Of a stretch of DNA of 64,000 nucleotides, positions 40,040 to 49,955 are shown one piece after another. The stretch lies in contig NZ_JAHOPB010000001.1 of the NCBI RefSeq assembly GCF_019039055.1, forward strand, positions 682,001 through 746,000, in the 5' to 3' direction. Made by a program: the position numbers and the translations under genes. Each line of letters begins with the position of its first letter. The stretch's first letter is position 1. The stretch comes from Reyranella humidisoli (GTDB lineage: Bacteria; Pseudomonadota; Alphaproteobacteria; Reyranellales; Reyranellaceae). Below the pieces are notes generated by a model. That model was given only the letters and a program-made list of their open reading frames with translations. It searched no databases and was not told where the DNA came from.

Positions 40040-41620
40040 ATGAAAAAAGTTATGAAGCGTACGCTTGCGGCGATGCTTGCCGGAGCGATCCTGTCGAGTG
40101 CGGGGCCAGCGCTGGCCCAGGGCAAGGTCATCAAGTTCGTCCAGAACGGCAACCTGACGATCCTCGATCCGATCTGGACGACGGCCTACGTCACCCGCAA
40201 CCACGGCTATCTCGTCTACGACACGCTGTTCGCCTCCGACGAGAACAATGCCATCAAGCCACAGATGGTCGACAAGTACGAAGTCTCCGCCGACAAGACG
40301 GTGTGGACCTTCACCCTGCGCGACGGCCTCGAATGGCATGACGGCAAGCCGGTGACGTCCGAGGACTGCATCGCCTCGATCAAGCGCTGGGGCGCGCGCG
40401 ACTCGATGGGCCAGAAGCTCATGGACTTCGTCAAGGAGTTCAAGGAGGTCAATCCCAAGACCTTCCAGATGGTGCTGAAGGAGCCGTACGGTCTGGTGCT
40501 CGATTCGCTGGGCAAGCCGTCTTCGCAGGTTCCGTTCATGATGCCGAAGCGGGTCGCCGACACCGATCCCTTCAAGCAGATCGACAGCCAGATCGGCTCC
40601 GGCCCGTTCATCTACATGAACGCCGAGTCCAAGCCCGGCGAGAAGCACGTCTACACCAAGAACGCCAAGTACAAGCCGCGCGCCGAGCCGCCCTCGGGTC
40701 TGGCCGGCGGCAAGGTCGTGAAGGTCGACCGCGTCGAGATCATCGAGATGCCCGATCCGCAGCAGCAGGTGAACGCCATCGCCGCCGGCGAGATCGACGT
40801 CATCGAGCAGCCGCCGCACGACCTGATCCCGATCCTGAAGAAGGAAAAGGGCGTCACGCTCTTCAACTGGAACCCGCTCGGCCACCAGTTCATCTTCCGC
40901 ATGAACTGGCTCCAGCCGCCGTTCAACAATCCGAAGATCCGCGAAGCCGCGCTGCTGAGCATCCGCCAGGAGGACTACCTCAAGGCGACCGTCGGCGAGC
41001 CGGAATTCTACAAGGTCTGCACCGCGGCCTTCATCTGCGGCACGCCCAACGCCGTCGACGCGCCGGGCGACCTGTTCGTGAAGCCGAACTTCGAGAAGTC
41101 GAAGGCGCTGCTCAAGGAAGCCGGCTACGACGGCACGCCGATCGTGCTGCTGCAGTCGACGACCCTGCCGGTTCTCACCAACATGGCTCCTGTGACAAAG
41201 GCACTGCTCGAACAGGGTGGCTTCAAGGTCGACATGCAGTCGATGGACTGGCAAACCGTCGTCACGCGTCGAACCAACAAGGGTCCCGTGAGTCAGGGCG
41301 GCTGGAACCTGTTCCACACATTCTCGGTGGCAGCGGACATCCTGAACCCGATCTCGACCTCCTACATGGTCGCGAACGGCGACAAGGCATGGTTCGGCTG
41401 GCCGACCGATCCGGAGATGGAAAAGCTGCGCGACGCCTACGCCAAGGAAACCGACCCCGCGAAGAACAAGGCGCTCGCCGCCGCCGTTCAGGCCCGGGCC
41501 TTGCAAACTGCGCAGTATGGCTGGGTCGGCCAATGGTACGGACCCGGCGCCATGCGCTCCAACGTCTCGGGCTGGCTGAAGGCGCCGGTTCCGGTGATGT
41601 GGAACATAGAGAAGAAGTGA
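40040..41620 (+). CDS. Peptide-type ABC transporter substrate-binding protein (second of two)
   Basis: A 526-residue SBP family 5 receptor with a Sec signal (MKRTLAAMLAGAILSSAGPALAQ). It is strongly similar along its length to the protein at 38356, for example LDPIWTTAYVTRNHGYLVYDTLF, TWTFTLRDGLEWHDGKPVTSEDC and the Cys pair VCTAAFICGTP. The pair is best explained by tandem duplication followed by ligand divergence. It sits next to the permease genes, separated by 88 structured bases. Confidence 0.92.
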   Translation: MKKVMKRTLAAMLAGAILSSAGPALAQGKVIKFVQNGNLTILDPIWTTAYVTRNHGYLVYDTLFASDENNAIKPQMVDKYEVSADKTVWTFTLRDGLEWHDGKPVTSEDCIASIKRWGARDSMGQKLMDFVKEFKEVNPKTFQMVLKEPYGLVLDSLGKPSSQVPFMMPKRVADTDPFKQIDSQIGSGPFIYMNAESKPGEKHVYTKNAKYKPRAEPPSGLAGGKVVKVDRVEIIEMPDPQQQVNAIAAGEIDVIEQPPHDLIPILKKEKGVTLFNWNPLGHQFIFRMNWLQPPFNNPKIREAALLSIRQEDYLKATVGEPEFYKVCTAAFICGTPNAVDAPGDLFVKPNFEKSKALLKEAGYDGTPIVLLQSTTLPVLTNMAPVTKALLEQGGFKVDMQSMDWQTVVTRRTNKGPVSQGGWNLFHTFSVAADILNPISTSYMVANGDKAWFGWPTDPEMEKLRDAYAKETDPAKNKALAAAVQARALQTAQYGWVGQWYGPGAMRSNVSGWLKAPVPVMWNIEKK

Positions 41621-41690
41621 CGGTGGGGCCGCCAGCCGGCGGCCGCACCGTTATCTCCCGAGCGAAACGAGACCTCTCGCTTCGCTCGGG
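41621..41690 (+). other. Structured spacer between receptor and permease genes
   Basis: Two hairpins follow the second receptor stop. The first is CGGTG and GGCCGCC (41621-41633) with GGCGGCC and CACCG (41638-41650). The second is CCCGAGCGAAACGAGA (41657-41672) with TCTCGCTTCGCTCGGG (41675-41690), one mismatch and a 2-nt loop. The second resembles a dispersed repeat. Together they probably set the high receptor-to-permease ratio usual for such operons. Confidence 0.7.
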
Positions 41691-41708
41691 GTGACAAGTA
41701 GAGGGAAT

Positions 41709-42650
41709 ATGCTCGACTTCATTGCTCGTCGTCTCATAGCCATCATCCCGGTGCTCGCGGTGGTGGCTGTCTTCGTCTTCCTCATGCTGCGATTGACGCC
41801 GGGCGACCCCGCCGCGGTCATCGCCGGGGACAACGCCACCTCGGACCAGATCGCCGACATCCGCAACAAGCTCGGGCTCGACGAGCCGATCTGGACGCAG
41901 TTCGCCATCTGGATCGGCAACGTGCTGCAGGGCAATTTCGGCGAAAGCTTCTTCTTCAAGAAAACCGTCGCCGAGCTGATCGCCCAGCGCGTCGAGCCGA
42001 CGCTGGCGCTGGCGATCTGCACGCTGGTCTTCGCCGTCAGCATCTCCGTGCCGATCGGCGTCATGGCCGCCTACCGCCAGGGCTCCCTGATCGACAAGGC
42101 GGTGATGGGCTTCTCGGTGCTGGGCTTCTCGGTACCCGGCTTCGTCATCGGCTACTGCCTGATCTATGTCTTCGCCATCGAACTCGGCTGGCTGCCGGTG
42201 CAGGGTTATGTGCGCATCGGCGTCAACTTCTGGCAGTTCGCCGAACGCATGGTCCTGCCGTCGCTCACCCTCTCGGTCGGCTTCGTGGCGCTGATCTCTC
42301 GCATCACGCGCGCCTCGGTGCTCGAGGTGCTGAACGAGGATTACATCCGAACCGCCCGCGCCAAGGGCCTGTCCAACCGTGTCGTGCTGATGCGCCATGC
42401 GCTGCGCAACGCCGCCGTGCCGATCCTCACCGTGATCGGCCTCGGCATCGCCATTCTGATCGGCGGCGCGGTGGTCACGGAAAGCGTCTTCGGCCTGCCC
42501 GGCCTCGGTCGTCTCACGGTCGAGGCGGTACTGAGCCGCGATTTCCCGACCATCCAGACCGTCATTCTTCTCTTCTCCGTCGTCTATGTCGTGATCAACC
42601 TGCTCATCGACATCAGCTACACCCTGTTCGACCCGAGGATCCGGTATTGA
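41709..42650 (+). CDS. Peptide-type ABC transporter permease (DppB-like)
   Basis: A 313-residue membrane protein with the N-terminal helix MLDFIARRLIAIIPVLAVVAVFVFLMLRLTPGDP-type start (continuous from residue 1), the family loop TRASVLEVLNEDYIRTARAKGL (EAA motif) and C-terminal GGAVVTESVFGLPGLGRL. GAGGGAA precedes the ATG. Its stop codon overlaps the TTG start of the next permease. Confidence 0.94.
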   Translation: MLDFIARRLIAIIPVLAVVAVFVFLMLRLTPGDPAAVIAGDNATSDQIADIRNKLGLDEPIWTQFAIWIGNVLQGNFGESFFFKKTVAELIAQRVEPTLALAICTLVFAVSISVPIGVMAAYRQGSLIDKAVMGFSVLGFSVPGFVIGYCLIYVFAIELGWLPVQGYVRIGVNFWQFAERMVLPSLTLSVGFVALISRITRASVLEVLNEDYIRTARAKGLSNRVVLMRHALRNAAVPILTVIGLGIAILIGGAVVTESVFGLPGLGRLTVEAVLSRDFPTIQTVILLFSVVYVVINLLIDISYTLFDPRIRY

Positions 42651-43582
42651 GCGCGATCACAGAAGAAGTCGTCGACTCCGCCTCCATTGCGGCGGCAGCG
42701 ACCAAGCGCAAGAGCCTCTGGCTCGTTGCCCTCCGCAACCCGAACGTCATCTTCGGCGGCGTCATCCTGCTCACAATGCTGCTGATCGCCATCCTGGCGC
42801 CGTTCCTCGGCACCGTGGACCCGACCCGCATTGACCCGGCGTCCCGCAACAAGAAGCCGGGCACGGAGATCACCTACCGCCTCGACGACGGACAGACCCT
42901 CAAGCGTGTGGCCATCATGGGCACCGACAGCCTGGGCCGCGACATATACAGCCGCGTGCTCTACGGCGCGCGCGTCTCCCTGGCCGTCGGCGTCGCCGTT
43001 TCGGTCATCTCCGTGGCCATCGGCATGGTGATCGGCCTCGTCTCCGGATACATCCGCTGGGCCGACGGGATTATCATGCGCATCATGGATGGGTTGATGG
43101 CGATCCCGGGCATATTGCTCGCGATCGCCCTCGTCTCGATCTGGCGCGCCGGCCTCATCACGGTGGTCTTCGCCATCGTCGTGCCTGACGTGCCCAGAGT
43201 CGTGCGCCTGGTGCGCTCGATCGTGCTGACGGTGCGCGAGGAGCCCTATGTCGAAGGCGCGATTTCGGTCGGCACTCCGACCTGGATCCTGATGTTCCGC
43301 CACATCCTGCCCAACACGGTGGCGCCGCTGATCGTGCAGGGCACCTTCCTGGCCGCCGCGGCAATCCTGACCGAAGCCGCTCTGTCGTTCCTCGGCATCG
43401 GCATCCCGCCGGAAATCCCGAGCTGGGGCAACATCATGGCCGAGGGCCGCACGCTGTTCCGCGTGTTCCCGCACAACATCCTCTATCCCGGCATCTTCCT
43501 TGCCTTGACGGTGCTGGCCATCAACATCATGGGCGACGGTCTGCGCGACACGCTCGATCCCAAAATGAGCAAGAAAGTCTGA
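42647..43582 (+). CDS. Peptide-type ABC transporter permease (DppC-like)
   Basis: A 311-residue permease starting at a TTG that overlaps the TGA of dppB-like (TTGA). It has an N-terminal helix (NVIFGGVILLTMLLIAILAPFLG), GTDSLGRDIYSRVLYGARVSLAVG, the EAA-type loop VEGAISVGTPTWILMFRHILPN and SFLGIGIPPEIPSWGNIM. Pairs with the DppB-like protein. Its TGA overlaps the ATG of the ATPase gene. Confidence 0.93.
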   Translation: MSAITEEVVDSASIAAAATKRKSLWLVALRNPNVIFGGVILLTMLLIAILAPFLGTVDPTRIDPASRNKKPGTEITYRLDDGQTLKRVAIMGTDSLGRDIYSRVLYGARVSLAVGVAVSVISVAIGMVIGLVSGYIRWADGIIMRIMDGLMAIPGILLAIALVSIWRAGLITVVFAIVVPDVPRVVRLVRSIVLTVREEPYVEGAISVGTPTWILMFRHILPNTVAPLIVQGTFLAAAAILTEAALSFLGIGIPPEIPSWGNIMAEGRTLFRVFPHNILYPGIFLALTVLAINIMGDGLRDTLDPKMSKKV

Positions 43583-45213
43583 TGTCGACCGAAACCAAGA
43601 GACCCGTTCTCGAAGTCCGCAACCTGAGCGTCGCCCTGCCCAAGGGCGGCGACCGCGTACATGCCGTCGAGAAAGTGAGCTTCACCGTCAATCCCGGCGA
43701 GATCGTCTGCCTCGTGGGCGAATCGGGCTCGGGCAAGTCGGTGATCGCCTTCACCGTCATGGGCCTGCTGGCCAAGGCGCTGAAGCCGACCTCGGGCGAG
43801 ATCCTGCTCGAGGGCGAGAACATCCTCGCGGCCAGCGAGGACCGGCTGCGCGAACTGCGCTGCACGCGCATGTCGATGATCTTCCAGGAGCCGATGACGG
43901 CGCTCAATCCCGTCATGACCTGCGGCGAGCAGATCGACGAGGTGCTGAACACCCACACCAACCTCGACCCCGAGACGCGCAAGGCCAAGATCATCGCCAT
44001 CCTGGCCCGCGTGAAGCTGCCGGAGCCCGAGCGCATCTACGGCTCGTTCCCACACCAGCTCTCGGGCGGCCAGCGCCAGCGCATCATGATCGCCATGGCG
44101 CTGGTGCTCGACCCCGTGCTGCTGATCGCCGACGAGCCGACCACGGCGCTCGACGTCACCACCCAGGCCGAGATCCTGAAGCTCGTCGCCGAGCTGCAGG
44201 CGGGCCAGGGCACCGGCGTGCTGTTCATCACCCACGATTTCGGCGTCGTTGCCGAGATTGCCCATCGCGTCGCCGTCCTGCGCTGGGGCGAACTGGTGGA
44301 GATGGGTCCGACAGAGCAGATCCTGTCGCGGCCGGTGCAGGGCTACACCAAGATGCTGATCTCGTCGGTGCCGTCCATCACGCCCGTCCACCGCGGCGTG
44401 CGGCGCGACGGTGTCACCATCCTGCGTACCGAGAAGCTCGGCAAGACCTACTCCGGCAACGCCTTCTTCCAGAAGGCGCGCGTCGTGAAGGCTGCCATCG
44501 ACGTCGACCTCGACATCCGCCGCGGCGAAACGCTGGGCATCGTGGGCGAATCCGGCTCTGGCAAGTCGACCGTGGCGCGCTGCATCGCGCGCCTGATCGA
44601 TCCGTCCGAAGGCAAGGTCTATATCGGCGACACCGAGATCGCCACCATGTCGGCCAGAAAGCTCCGCCCGCATCGCCGGCGCGTGCAGATCGTCTTCCAG
44701 GATCCCTACCGTTCGATGAACCCGCGCATCACCGTGGGCGAGTTCATCATCGAAGGACCGATGAACTTCGGCATCAAGCGTGACGAGGCGATGGCCCGGG
44801 CGCGCAAGCTGATGGAGACGGTGCGTCTCGATCCCAACTCGCTCGACCGCTACCCCCACCAGTTCTCCGGCGGCCAGCGCCAGCGCATCTGCATCGCGCG
44901 CGCGCTCGCCATGGAACCGGAGCTGCTGATCGCCGACGAGGCCGTCTCGGCGCTCGACGTGTCGGTGCAGAAGCAGGTGCTGGAGCTGCTGGACGAGATC
45001 CGCGTCCGGCTGAATCTCGCGGTGCTGTTCATCACCCACGACCTGCGCGTCGCTGCGCAGATCTGCGACTATGTCGCCGTGATGAGCAAGGGCCGCGTCG
45101 TCGAGTACGGCTCGGCCGAGCAGGTCTTCGGCTCGCCCAAGGACGACTACACCAAGGCCCTGTTCGCCGCCGCGCCTGGCCGCCACTGGGAATTCGGCAA
45201 GTTCGCCGCCTGA
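43582..45213 (+). CDS. Fused double ATPase of the peptide-type ABC transporter (DppD-DppF)
   Basis: A 543-residue protein with two complete ABC modules. The first has Walker [10 protein letters not shown] loop [14 protein letters not shown], signature [15 protein letters not shown] and Walker [13 protein letters not shown]. The second has [41 protein letters not shown] and [12 protein letters not shown], where the usual Pro after the catalytic Glu is Ala. The fusion replaces separate dppD and dppF genes. It ends the transporter operon, before a dyad terminator. Confidence 0.94.
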   Translation: MSTETKRPVLEVRNLSVALPKGGDRVHAVEKVSFTVNPGEIVCLVGESGSGKSVIAFTVMGLLAKALKPTSGEILLEGENILAASEDRLRELRCTRMSMIFQEPMTALNPVMTCGEQIDEVLNTHTNLDPETRKAKIIAILARVKLPEPERIYGSFPHQLSGGQRQRIMIAMALVLDPVLLIADEPTTALDVTTQAEILKLVAELQAGQGTGVLFITHDFGVVAEIAHRVAVLRWGELVEMGPTEQILSRPVQGYTKMLISSVPSITPVHRGVRRDGVTILRTEKLGKTYSGNAFFQKARVVKAAIDVDLDIRRGETLGIVGESGSGKSTVARCIARLIDPSEGKVYIGDTEIATMSARKLRPHRRRVQIVFQDPYRSMNPRITVGEFIIEGPMNFGIKRDEAMARARKLMETVRLDPNSLDRYPHQFSGGQRQRICIARALAMEPELLIADEAVSALDVSVQKQVLELLDEIRVRLNLAVLFITHDLRVAAQICDYVAVMSKGRVVEYGSAEQVFGSPKDDYTKALFAAAPGRHWEFGKFAA

Positions 45214-45221
45214 TCTTCTGC

Positions 45222-45252
45222 GCCGCCCTCCCCTGCAAAGGGGGAGAGCGGC
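45222..45252. terminator. Bidirectional hairpin between dppDF-like and purB
   Basis: GCCGC-C-CTCCCC (45222-45233) pairs with GGGGAG-A-GCGGC (45241-45252), with one internal mismatch and a 7-nt loop. It fills the gap between the convergent ATPase and purB genes. No clear T-run follows on either strand, so Rho-independent function is uncertain. Confidence 0.6.
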
Positions 45253-45262
45253 GTGAAGCGAC

Positions 45263-46672
45263 CTACTTTCTCGCGAGCAGGCCAGCCAGGCCGGTATAGG
45301 TCTCGGGCCGGAGCAAACGCAGTCGTGCCTTCAGGTCGGGCGCGACATCGAGCCCGTCGATGAAGGTCGCGAAGTCCTGCAGCGTGACCTGCCGGCCGCG
45401 CGTCAGCGCCTTCAGCTTCTCGTACGGCATCTCGACCTCGGCCACGCGCAGCATCGTCTGGATCGCTTCGGCCAGGACTTCCGGATGCGCCATCAGCGCC
45501 TCCTGCAGGGCCGGTTCGTTGACGCTCACCTTGCCGAACCCGCGCAGCAGCGCGCCATAGCCGATCAACGCATGCGCGAAGGCGGTGCCGAACGTGCGGG
45601 CGACCGTAGAGTCCGAAAGATCGCGCTGCAGGCGCGAGATCGGCAGCTTGCGCGACAGATGCTCGAACAGAGCGTTGGCCACGCCGAAATTGCCCTCGGC
45701 ATTCTCGAAGTCGATGGGATTGACCTTGTGCGGCATGGCCGACGAGCCGATCTCGCCTTCCTTCGGCTTCTGGGTCACCCAGCCGTCGGAGATGTAGCGC
45801 CACATGTCCTGCGACAGGTCGATCAGGATGGTGTTGATGCGGCGGAGCGCATCGAACATTTCCGCGAACGTGTCGTGCGGCTCGATCTGGGTCGTCACTT
45901 CGTTCAGCGCGAGGCGCACGGAATGCCCGCCGGCCGATCCCGGGCGGTTGAGGCGTTCCACGAAGGTGTGCGCAAACGCCAGCCAGTCGACCTGCGGCAG
46001 CGCCACCATCTGGGCGTTGTAGTTGGCCGTGGGGCCGCCCCACTTCACCAGCACGGGGTTGCTGCCGAGATAGGCGACCTGACGGGCAAGACGCGTCGCG
46101 AAGACGTTCATCTCCTTGCCGAAGGTGGTGGGCGTCGCGCTCTGCCCGTGGGTGCGCGCCAGCATGGCGGTGTCGGCGTGCCGCCGGGCGAGGCCCTCGA
46201 TCTCCTTCGCGACCTTCGCGAGCGACGGCAGCATGACCATCTCGACGGCGCCGCGCAGGCAGAGCGCGTGGGCGGTGCTGTTCACGTCCTCGGAGGTGAG
46301 CGCGAAATGCACCCATTCCAGCACGTCGGCCAGGCTCGATCCCTTGAGCTTCAGCTTGATGAAGTACTCGACCGCCTTGACGTCGTGATTGGTGGCGGGG
46401 ATGCCGGCATGACCCTCGCGCTCGAATTTGCGGATGATCCGCGCATCCTCGATCGAGATGTCGGGCAATGCCTTCAGCAGGGCCGTCTCGGCCGCCGTGA
46501 GCGGGCGCATGCCGACGCCCCTGGTCTCGGAGAGGGCGGCGAGATATTCGCACTCCACGACGACGCGCGCCTTCATGAGCGCGTACTCGCTGAAATAGCC
46601 TGCCAGCGCCTCGGAGGTGGTGCGATAGCGGCCGTCGATGGAGCTAACGGCGGTAAGGGAATCGAGCTGCAT
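45263..46672 (-). CDS. purB: Adenylosuccinate lyase
   Basis: PurB acts twice in purine synthesis, cleaving SAICAR and adenylosuccinate to release fumarate. The 469-residue protein has the fumarase/aspartase-superfamily signature SSAMPHKVNPIDFENAEGN with the catalytic Ser, plus ATNHDVKAVEYF, LARTHGQSATPTTFGKEM and SDSTVARTFG. This is the longer E. coli-like class. The ATG at 46672 (MQLDSLTAVS) is chosen over a GTG three codons upstream. Confidence 0.95.
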   Translation of the reverse strand: MQLDSLTAVSSIDGRYRTTSEALAGYFSEYALMKARVVVECEYLAALSETRGVGMRPLTAAETALLKALPDISIEDARIIRKFEREGHAGIPATNHDVKAVEYFIKLKLKGSSLADVLEWVHFALTSEDVNSTAHALCLRGAVEMVMLPSLAKVAKEIEGLARRHADTAMLARTHGQSATPTTFGKEMNVFATRLARQVAYLGSNPVLVKWGGPTANYNAQMVALPQVDWLAFAHTFVERLNRPGSAGGHSVRLALNEVTTQIEPHDTFAEMFDALRRINTILIDLSQDMWRYISDGWVTQKPKEGEIGSSAMPHKVNPIDFENAEGNFGVANALFEHLSRKLPISRLQRDLSDSTVARTFGTAFAHALIGYGALLRGFGKVSVNEPALQEALMAHPEVLAEAIQTMLRVAEVEMPYEKLKALTRGRQVTLQDFATFIDGLDVAPDLKARLRLLRPETYTGLAGLLARK

Positions 46673-46741
46673 GCCGGCCACATAGCACAGCCGGCGGCCG
46701 GCTGCTTGCCCTCCCCGGGACAGGGGGGTCAGACTGGCCCG

Positions 46742-48370
46742 ATGAGCATCTCAGGCTTCCTCGAAGACGCCTCGTTCAACCAGTCGCCGGGCTTCGGCGA
46801 CGTCGACCTGTTCTCGGCCGACCGGCCTTTGGCCGACGCGGCGATGCGGGCGGGCCTCGACCTCGCTTCCCTGTCGGCCTGCGGAAAGGACTACGGCGCC
46901 AGCGACACGCTCGATCTCGGGCGGATGGCCAACGAGAACCCGCCGAAGCTCCGCACCATGGACGGCAAGGGCAACCGCCTCGATCTGGTCGAGTTCCATC
47001 CCGCCTATCACGCGTTGATGCAGAAGAGCATCGGCCACGGCATCCACGCCTCCGCCCATGACGGCAGCGACCGTCCGGCGCCGATGTCGGCCCGCGCGGT
47101 CCGCCTCTATCTCGCGACGCAGGCAGAGAGCGGCCATATGTGCCCGATCACCATGACGCATGCCTGTCTGGGCGCGCTGCGGTCCGAGCCGGCGCTGCTT
47201 GCGAAGTGGCTGCCGAAGATCCAGACCCGCACCTACGATCCGCGCCCTCTGCCCTGGTGGGAGAAGAACGGCGTCACGCTGGGCATGGGCATGACCGAGC
47301 GCCAGGGCGGCACCGACGTGCGCGCCAACATCACGAGCGCCACCGCACATGGCGACCATGTCGAGATCAGCGGCCACAAATGGTTCATGTCGGCGCCGAT
47401 GTGCGACGCCTTCCTCGTGCTCGCCCAAGCAGAAGGCGGCCTCACCTGTTACCTGATGCCGCGTTACCGGCCGGATGGCTCGCAGAACACGATCCGCTTC
47501 CAGCGGCTGAAGGACAAGCTCGGCAACAAATCCAATGCCTCCTCCGAGGTCGAGTTCCACGACGCCTGGGCCGAGAGGGTCGGCCCAGAGGGCGGCGGAA
47601 TCCGCACCATCATCGAGATGGTGAACCTGACGCGTCTCGACTGCGCCATCGCCTCGGCCGGCCAGTCGCGCATCGCGCTCAGCCAGGCGATGCATCACAT
47701 CCGCAACCGTTCGGTCTTCCAGCGGCGGCTGGCCGACCAGCCTTCGATGCGGTCCGTCACGGCCGACATGGCGCTGGAGCTCGAAGCGCAGGTCGCGCTG
47801 GTCTTCCGCCTCGTCCGCGCCGCCGAGCATGCGGCCCACGATCCGCGCGAGGCCGCCTATGCGCGGCTGCTCACGCCCGCGGTGAAGTTCCTCGTCTGCA
47901 AGAGCACGCCGCAGCTCGTCTATGAATCGCTCGAGTGCCTGGGCGGCAACGGCTACACCGAGGACCTGCCGCTGGCGCGCTACTTCCGCGAATCGCCGCT
48001 TAATGCCATCTGGGAAGGCTCTGGCAACGTCATGGCGCTCGACGTGCTGCGCGCTGCTGGCCGCCATCCCGAAGCCGCCACCGACACGCTCTCACGGCTG
48101 GTGCGCACCGCCGACCAGGCCTTCAAGGCCGGCCCGTTGGCGCAAGCGCTGGAGCAGGTGTTGAAGTCGGGCGAAGCCGAACGCCGCGCGCGTTTCGTCT
48201 GCGAGAGCCTGGCCAAGCTCGCCGCCGTGGCGGCGCTGGTCGAAGCAGGCTCCCCCTTCGCCGCCCTCTATGCCGAGACACGCCTTGGCGGCTCGCCCTT
48301 CGCGCAGTTCGGCAGCGCCGATCTCGTTGGCAGCGAGACGGCACTGATGGACCGCGCGCTGGCGGCCTAG
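46742..48370 (+). CDS. aidB: AidB-like acyl-CoA dehydrogenase
   Basis: A 542-residue flavoprotein, matching E. coli AidB in length and order. N-terminal NQSPGFGDVDLFSADRPL is followed by KGNRLDLVEFHPAYHALM, the FAD-binding MGMTERQGGTDVRANI, WFMSAPMCDAF, NKSNASSEVEF and the C-terminal YESLECLGGNGYTEDLPLARYFRE with the catalytic-type Glu region. AidB is induced in the adaptive response to alkylating agents and binds DNA; its enzymatic role is unresolved. Diverges from purB and converges on the MATE gene. Confidence 0.9.
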   Translation: MSISGFLEDASFNQSPGFGDVDLFSADRPLADAAMRAGLDLASLSACGKDYGASDTLDLGRMANENPPKLRTMDGKGNRLDLVEFHPAYHALMQKSIGHGIHASAHDGSDRPAPMSARAVRLYLATQAESGHMCPITMTHACLGALRSEPALLAKWLPKIQTRTYDPRPLPWWEKNGVTLGMGMTERQGGTDVRANITSATAHGDHVEISGHKWFMSAPMCDAFLVLAQAEGGLTCYLMPRYRPDGSQNTIRFQRLKDKLGNKSNASSEVEFHDAWAERVGPEGGGIRTIIEMVNLTRLDCAIASAGQSRIALSQAMHHIRNRSVFQRRLADQPSMRSVTADMALELEAQVALVFRLVRAAEHAAHDPREAAYARLLTPAVKFLVCKSTPQLVYESLECLGGNGYTEDLPLARYFRESPLNAIWEGSGNVMALDVLRAAGRHPEAATDTLSRLVRTADQAFKAGPLAQALEQVLKSGEAERRARFVCESLAKLAAVAALVEAGSPFAALYAETRLGGSPFAQFGSADLVGSETALMDRALAA

Positions 48371-49716
48371 CGCTTCGCGGGAAGGCGCGACTGCCAGGGC
48401 CGCAGCAACAGCATGCCGCCCATCACGACGCCGTAGACGGCGAGCCCGATTCCCATCGCCCAGAACAGCGCATCGAGCCCCTGCCCCAGCTCGATCGCGA
48501 GCCAGCCGCCGCCGACGGTAACGACCAGCCGCACCAGCACGGCCGCGACCGGCACGGTCATGCGGCCGGCGCCCTGGCTGCCGAAATGCAGCGTCAGACC
48601 AAGGCCGTAGAGGATGTAGAAGGGCGCCGCGCGCGTGAGATAGCCGACGCAGGCGGCGATCGTTGCGGGATCGCTCGTGAACAGCAGCGACCATTGCTCC
48701 GGCAGGAGCGCGATCGCGCCGCCGATCGTGCCGATCACCCCGGCGGCAAACAGGCTGCCGGTCCAGGCGATGCGACGCGCGCGCGCCCAGCCGTCGGCGC
48801 CGGCGGCGACGCCGATCAGCGTCAGCATCCCGGTGCCAATCCCGTAGGAAATCGCGCCCATAAGATTCTCCAGCCTCGAGCCGATGGCGTAGCCCGCCAG
48901 CGCCGACGTGCCGAAGCGGCCGACCAGACCGGTCAGCACCATCGTGCCGATGCCGCCGACCACCGTGACGGCCGAGGAGGCGAGGCCGACGCCCATGATT
49001 TCCGCGAACAGGCGGCGCTGCAGACCGCGACCGCCGAGCGACGGCACGAAGCCCAGCCGGCCGCCCCAGATCGCGCGCGCCGTCAAGGCAAGCGACACGG
49101 CAGAGGCCGCGACGCCTGCAGCCGCGAAGCCCGCGAGCCCCCAGCCGGGCCAGCCACCGATGCCCAGCCCCAGCAGCGCCGACAATGGCACGTAGACCGC
49201 CGAGCCCACGACGCCGAAGCGCGCCGCCAGGACCGTGTTGCCCACGCCCCGCAGGATGGCCGACGTGAAGTTGGTCGCCCAGACGAGAACGCCGAGGCTG
49301 AACCAGAGATCGCTGTAGGCGCGCGCCTGCTGCAGCACGGCGCCCTCGCCGCCCATCATGCGGTAGAGGAGCGGCGCCGCCGTCCATGCGAACAGCATGC
49401 AGAGCGCGGCAAAGACAAGCGCCAGCGTCATCGCGTGGATGACCAGCGCCTGGGCATCCTCGCGCCGGCCGCCGCCCAGCGCGCGCGCCATGGACGCGGC
49501 GACGGCGCCGCCCAGCCCACCCGAGGAGACGTTCATCACCATGACGACGAAGGGATAGACCAGCGCGAAGGCCGCCAGCGCCCCGCTGCCCAGCCGCCCG
49601 ATCAGCCAGATCTCGGCCAGCACGACGGCGATCTGCACCACCATGAAAGCAGTCGTGGGACCGGCGAGCCGCAGCAGCGAACGCCCGATGGGCGCGACGA
49701 GGAGAGGATGGGACAC
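48367..49716 (-). CDS. MATE-family efflux transporter
   Basis: A 449-residue polytopic membrane protein with twelve predicted helices in two similar halves, typical of cation-coupled MATE drug exporters: SLLRLAGPTTAFMVVQIAVV and GGLGGAVAASMARALGGGRRE in the first half, SRLENLMGAISYGIGTGMLTLIG in the second. I use the GTG at 49716 (MSHPLLVAP); a GTG at 49767 would add an Arg-rich leader encoded by a short CCGTTAC tandem repeat. Its stop overlaps the aidB stop by three bases on the opposite strand. Confidence 0.9.
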   Translation of the reverse strand: MSHPLLVAPIGRSLLRLAGPTTAFMVVQIAVVLAEIWLIGRLGSGALAAFALVYPFVVMVMNVSSGGLGGAVAASMARALGGGRREDAQALVIHAMTLALVFAALCMLFAWTAAPLLYRMMGGEGAVLQQARAYSDLWFSLGVLVWATNFTSAILRGVGNTVLAARFGVVGSAVYVPLSALLGLGIGGWPGWGLAGFAAAGVAASAVSLALTARAIWGGRLGFVPSLGGRGLQRRLFAEIMGVGLASSAVTVVGGIGTMVLTGLVGRFGTSALAGYAIGSRLENLMGAISYGIGTGMLTLIGVAAGADGWARARRIAWTGSLFAAGVIGTIGGAIALLPEQWSLLFTSDPATIAACVGYLTRAAPFYILYGLGLTLHFGSQGAGRMTVPVAAVLVRLVVTVGGGWLAIELGQGLDALFWAMGIGLAVYGVVMGGMLLLRPWQSRLPAKR

Positions 49717-49955
49717 GAGGGAATTCCGGCTGGAGCGGCAACGGCGGTAACGGCGGTAACGATGCACCAGGTCCCTGGCGGGACTGGCAATGAGGGATCG
49801 TTAAAGTCGTCGGCTCATGTGCGGAGTCTCCGAAGCGGCTAGCACTATGACCTCGCATGCGCGCGCCGACAAGCTGACCGCTTTGCCCGACGGTGCCGCG
49901 CCGGTACACTCCGACGCCAGCTTTCCAGCCAATGTTCAGCGAGTAACTCGTTCCA

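Noticed and set aside
45485-46741. Upstream extension of the aidB frame across purB
   Set aside because: The frame stays open by composition only. Family similarity begins at the ATG at 46742, and the extension is antisense to purB.
49738-49767. Short CCGTTAC-type tandem repeat as part of the MATE coding region from a GTG at 49767
   Set aside because: The resulting leader is Arg-rich and unlike MATE N termini; the repeat is more likely upstream of the true start.
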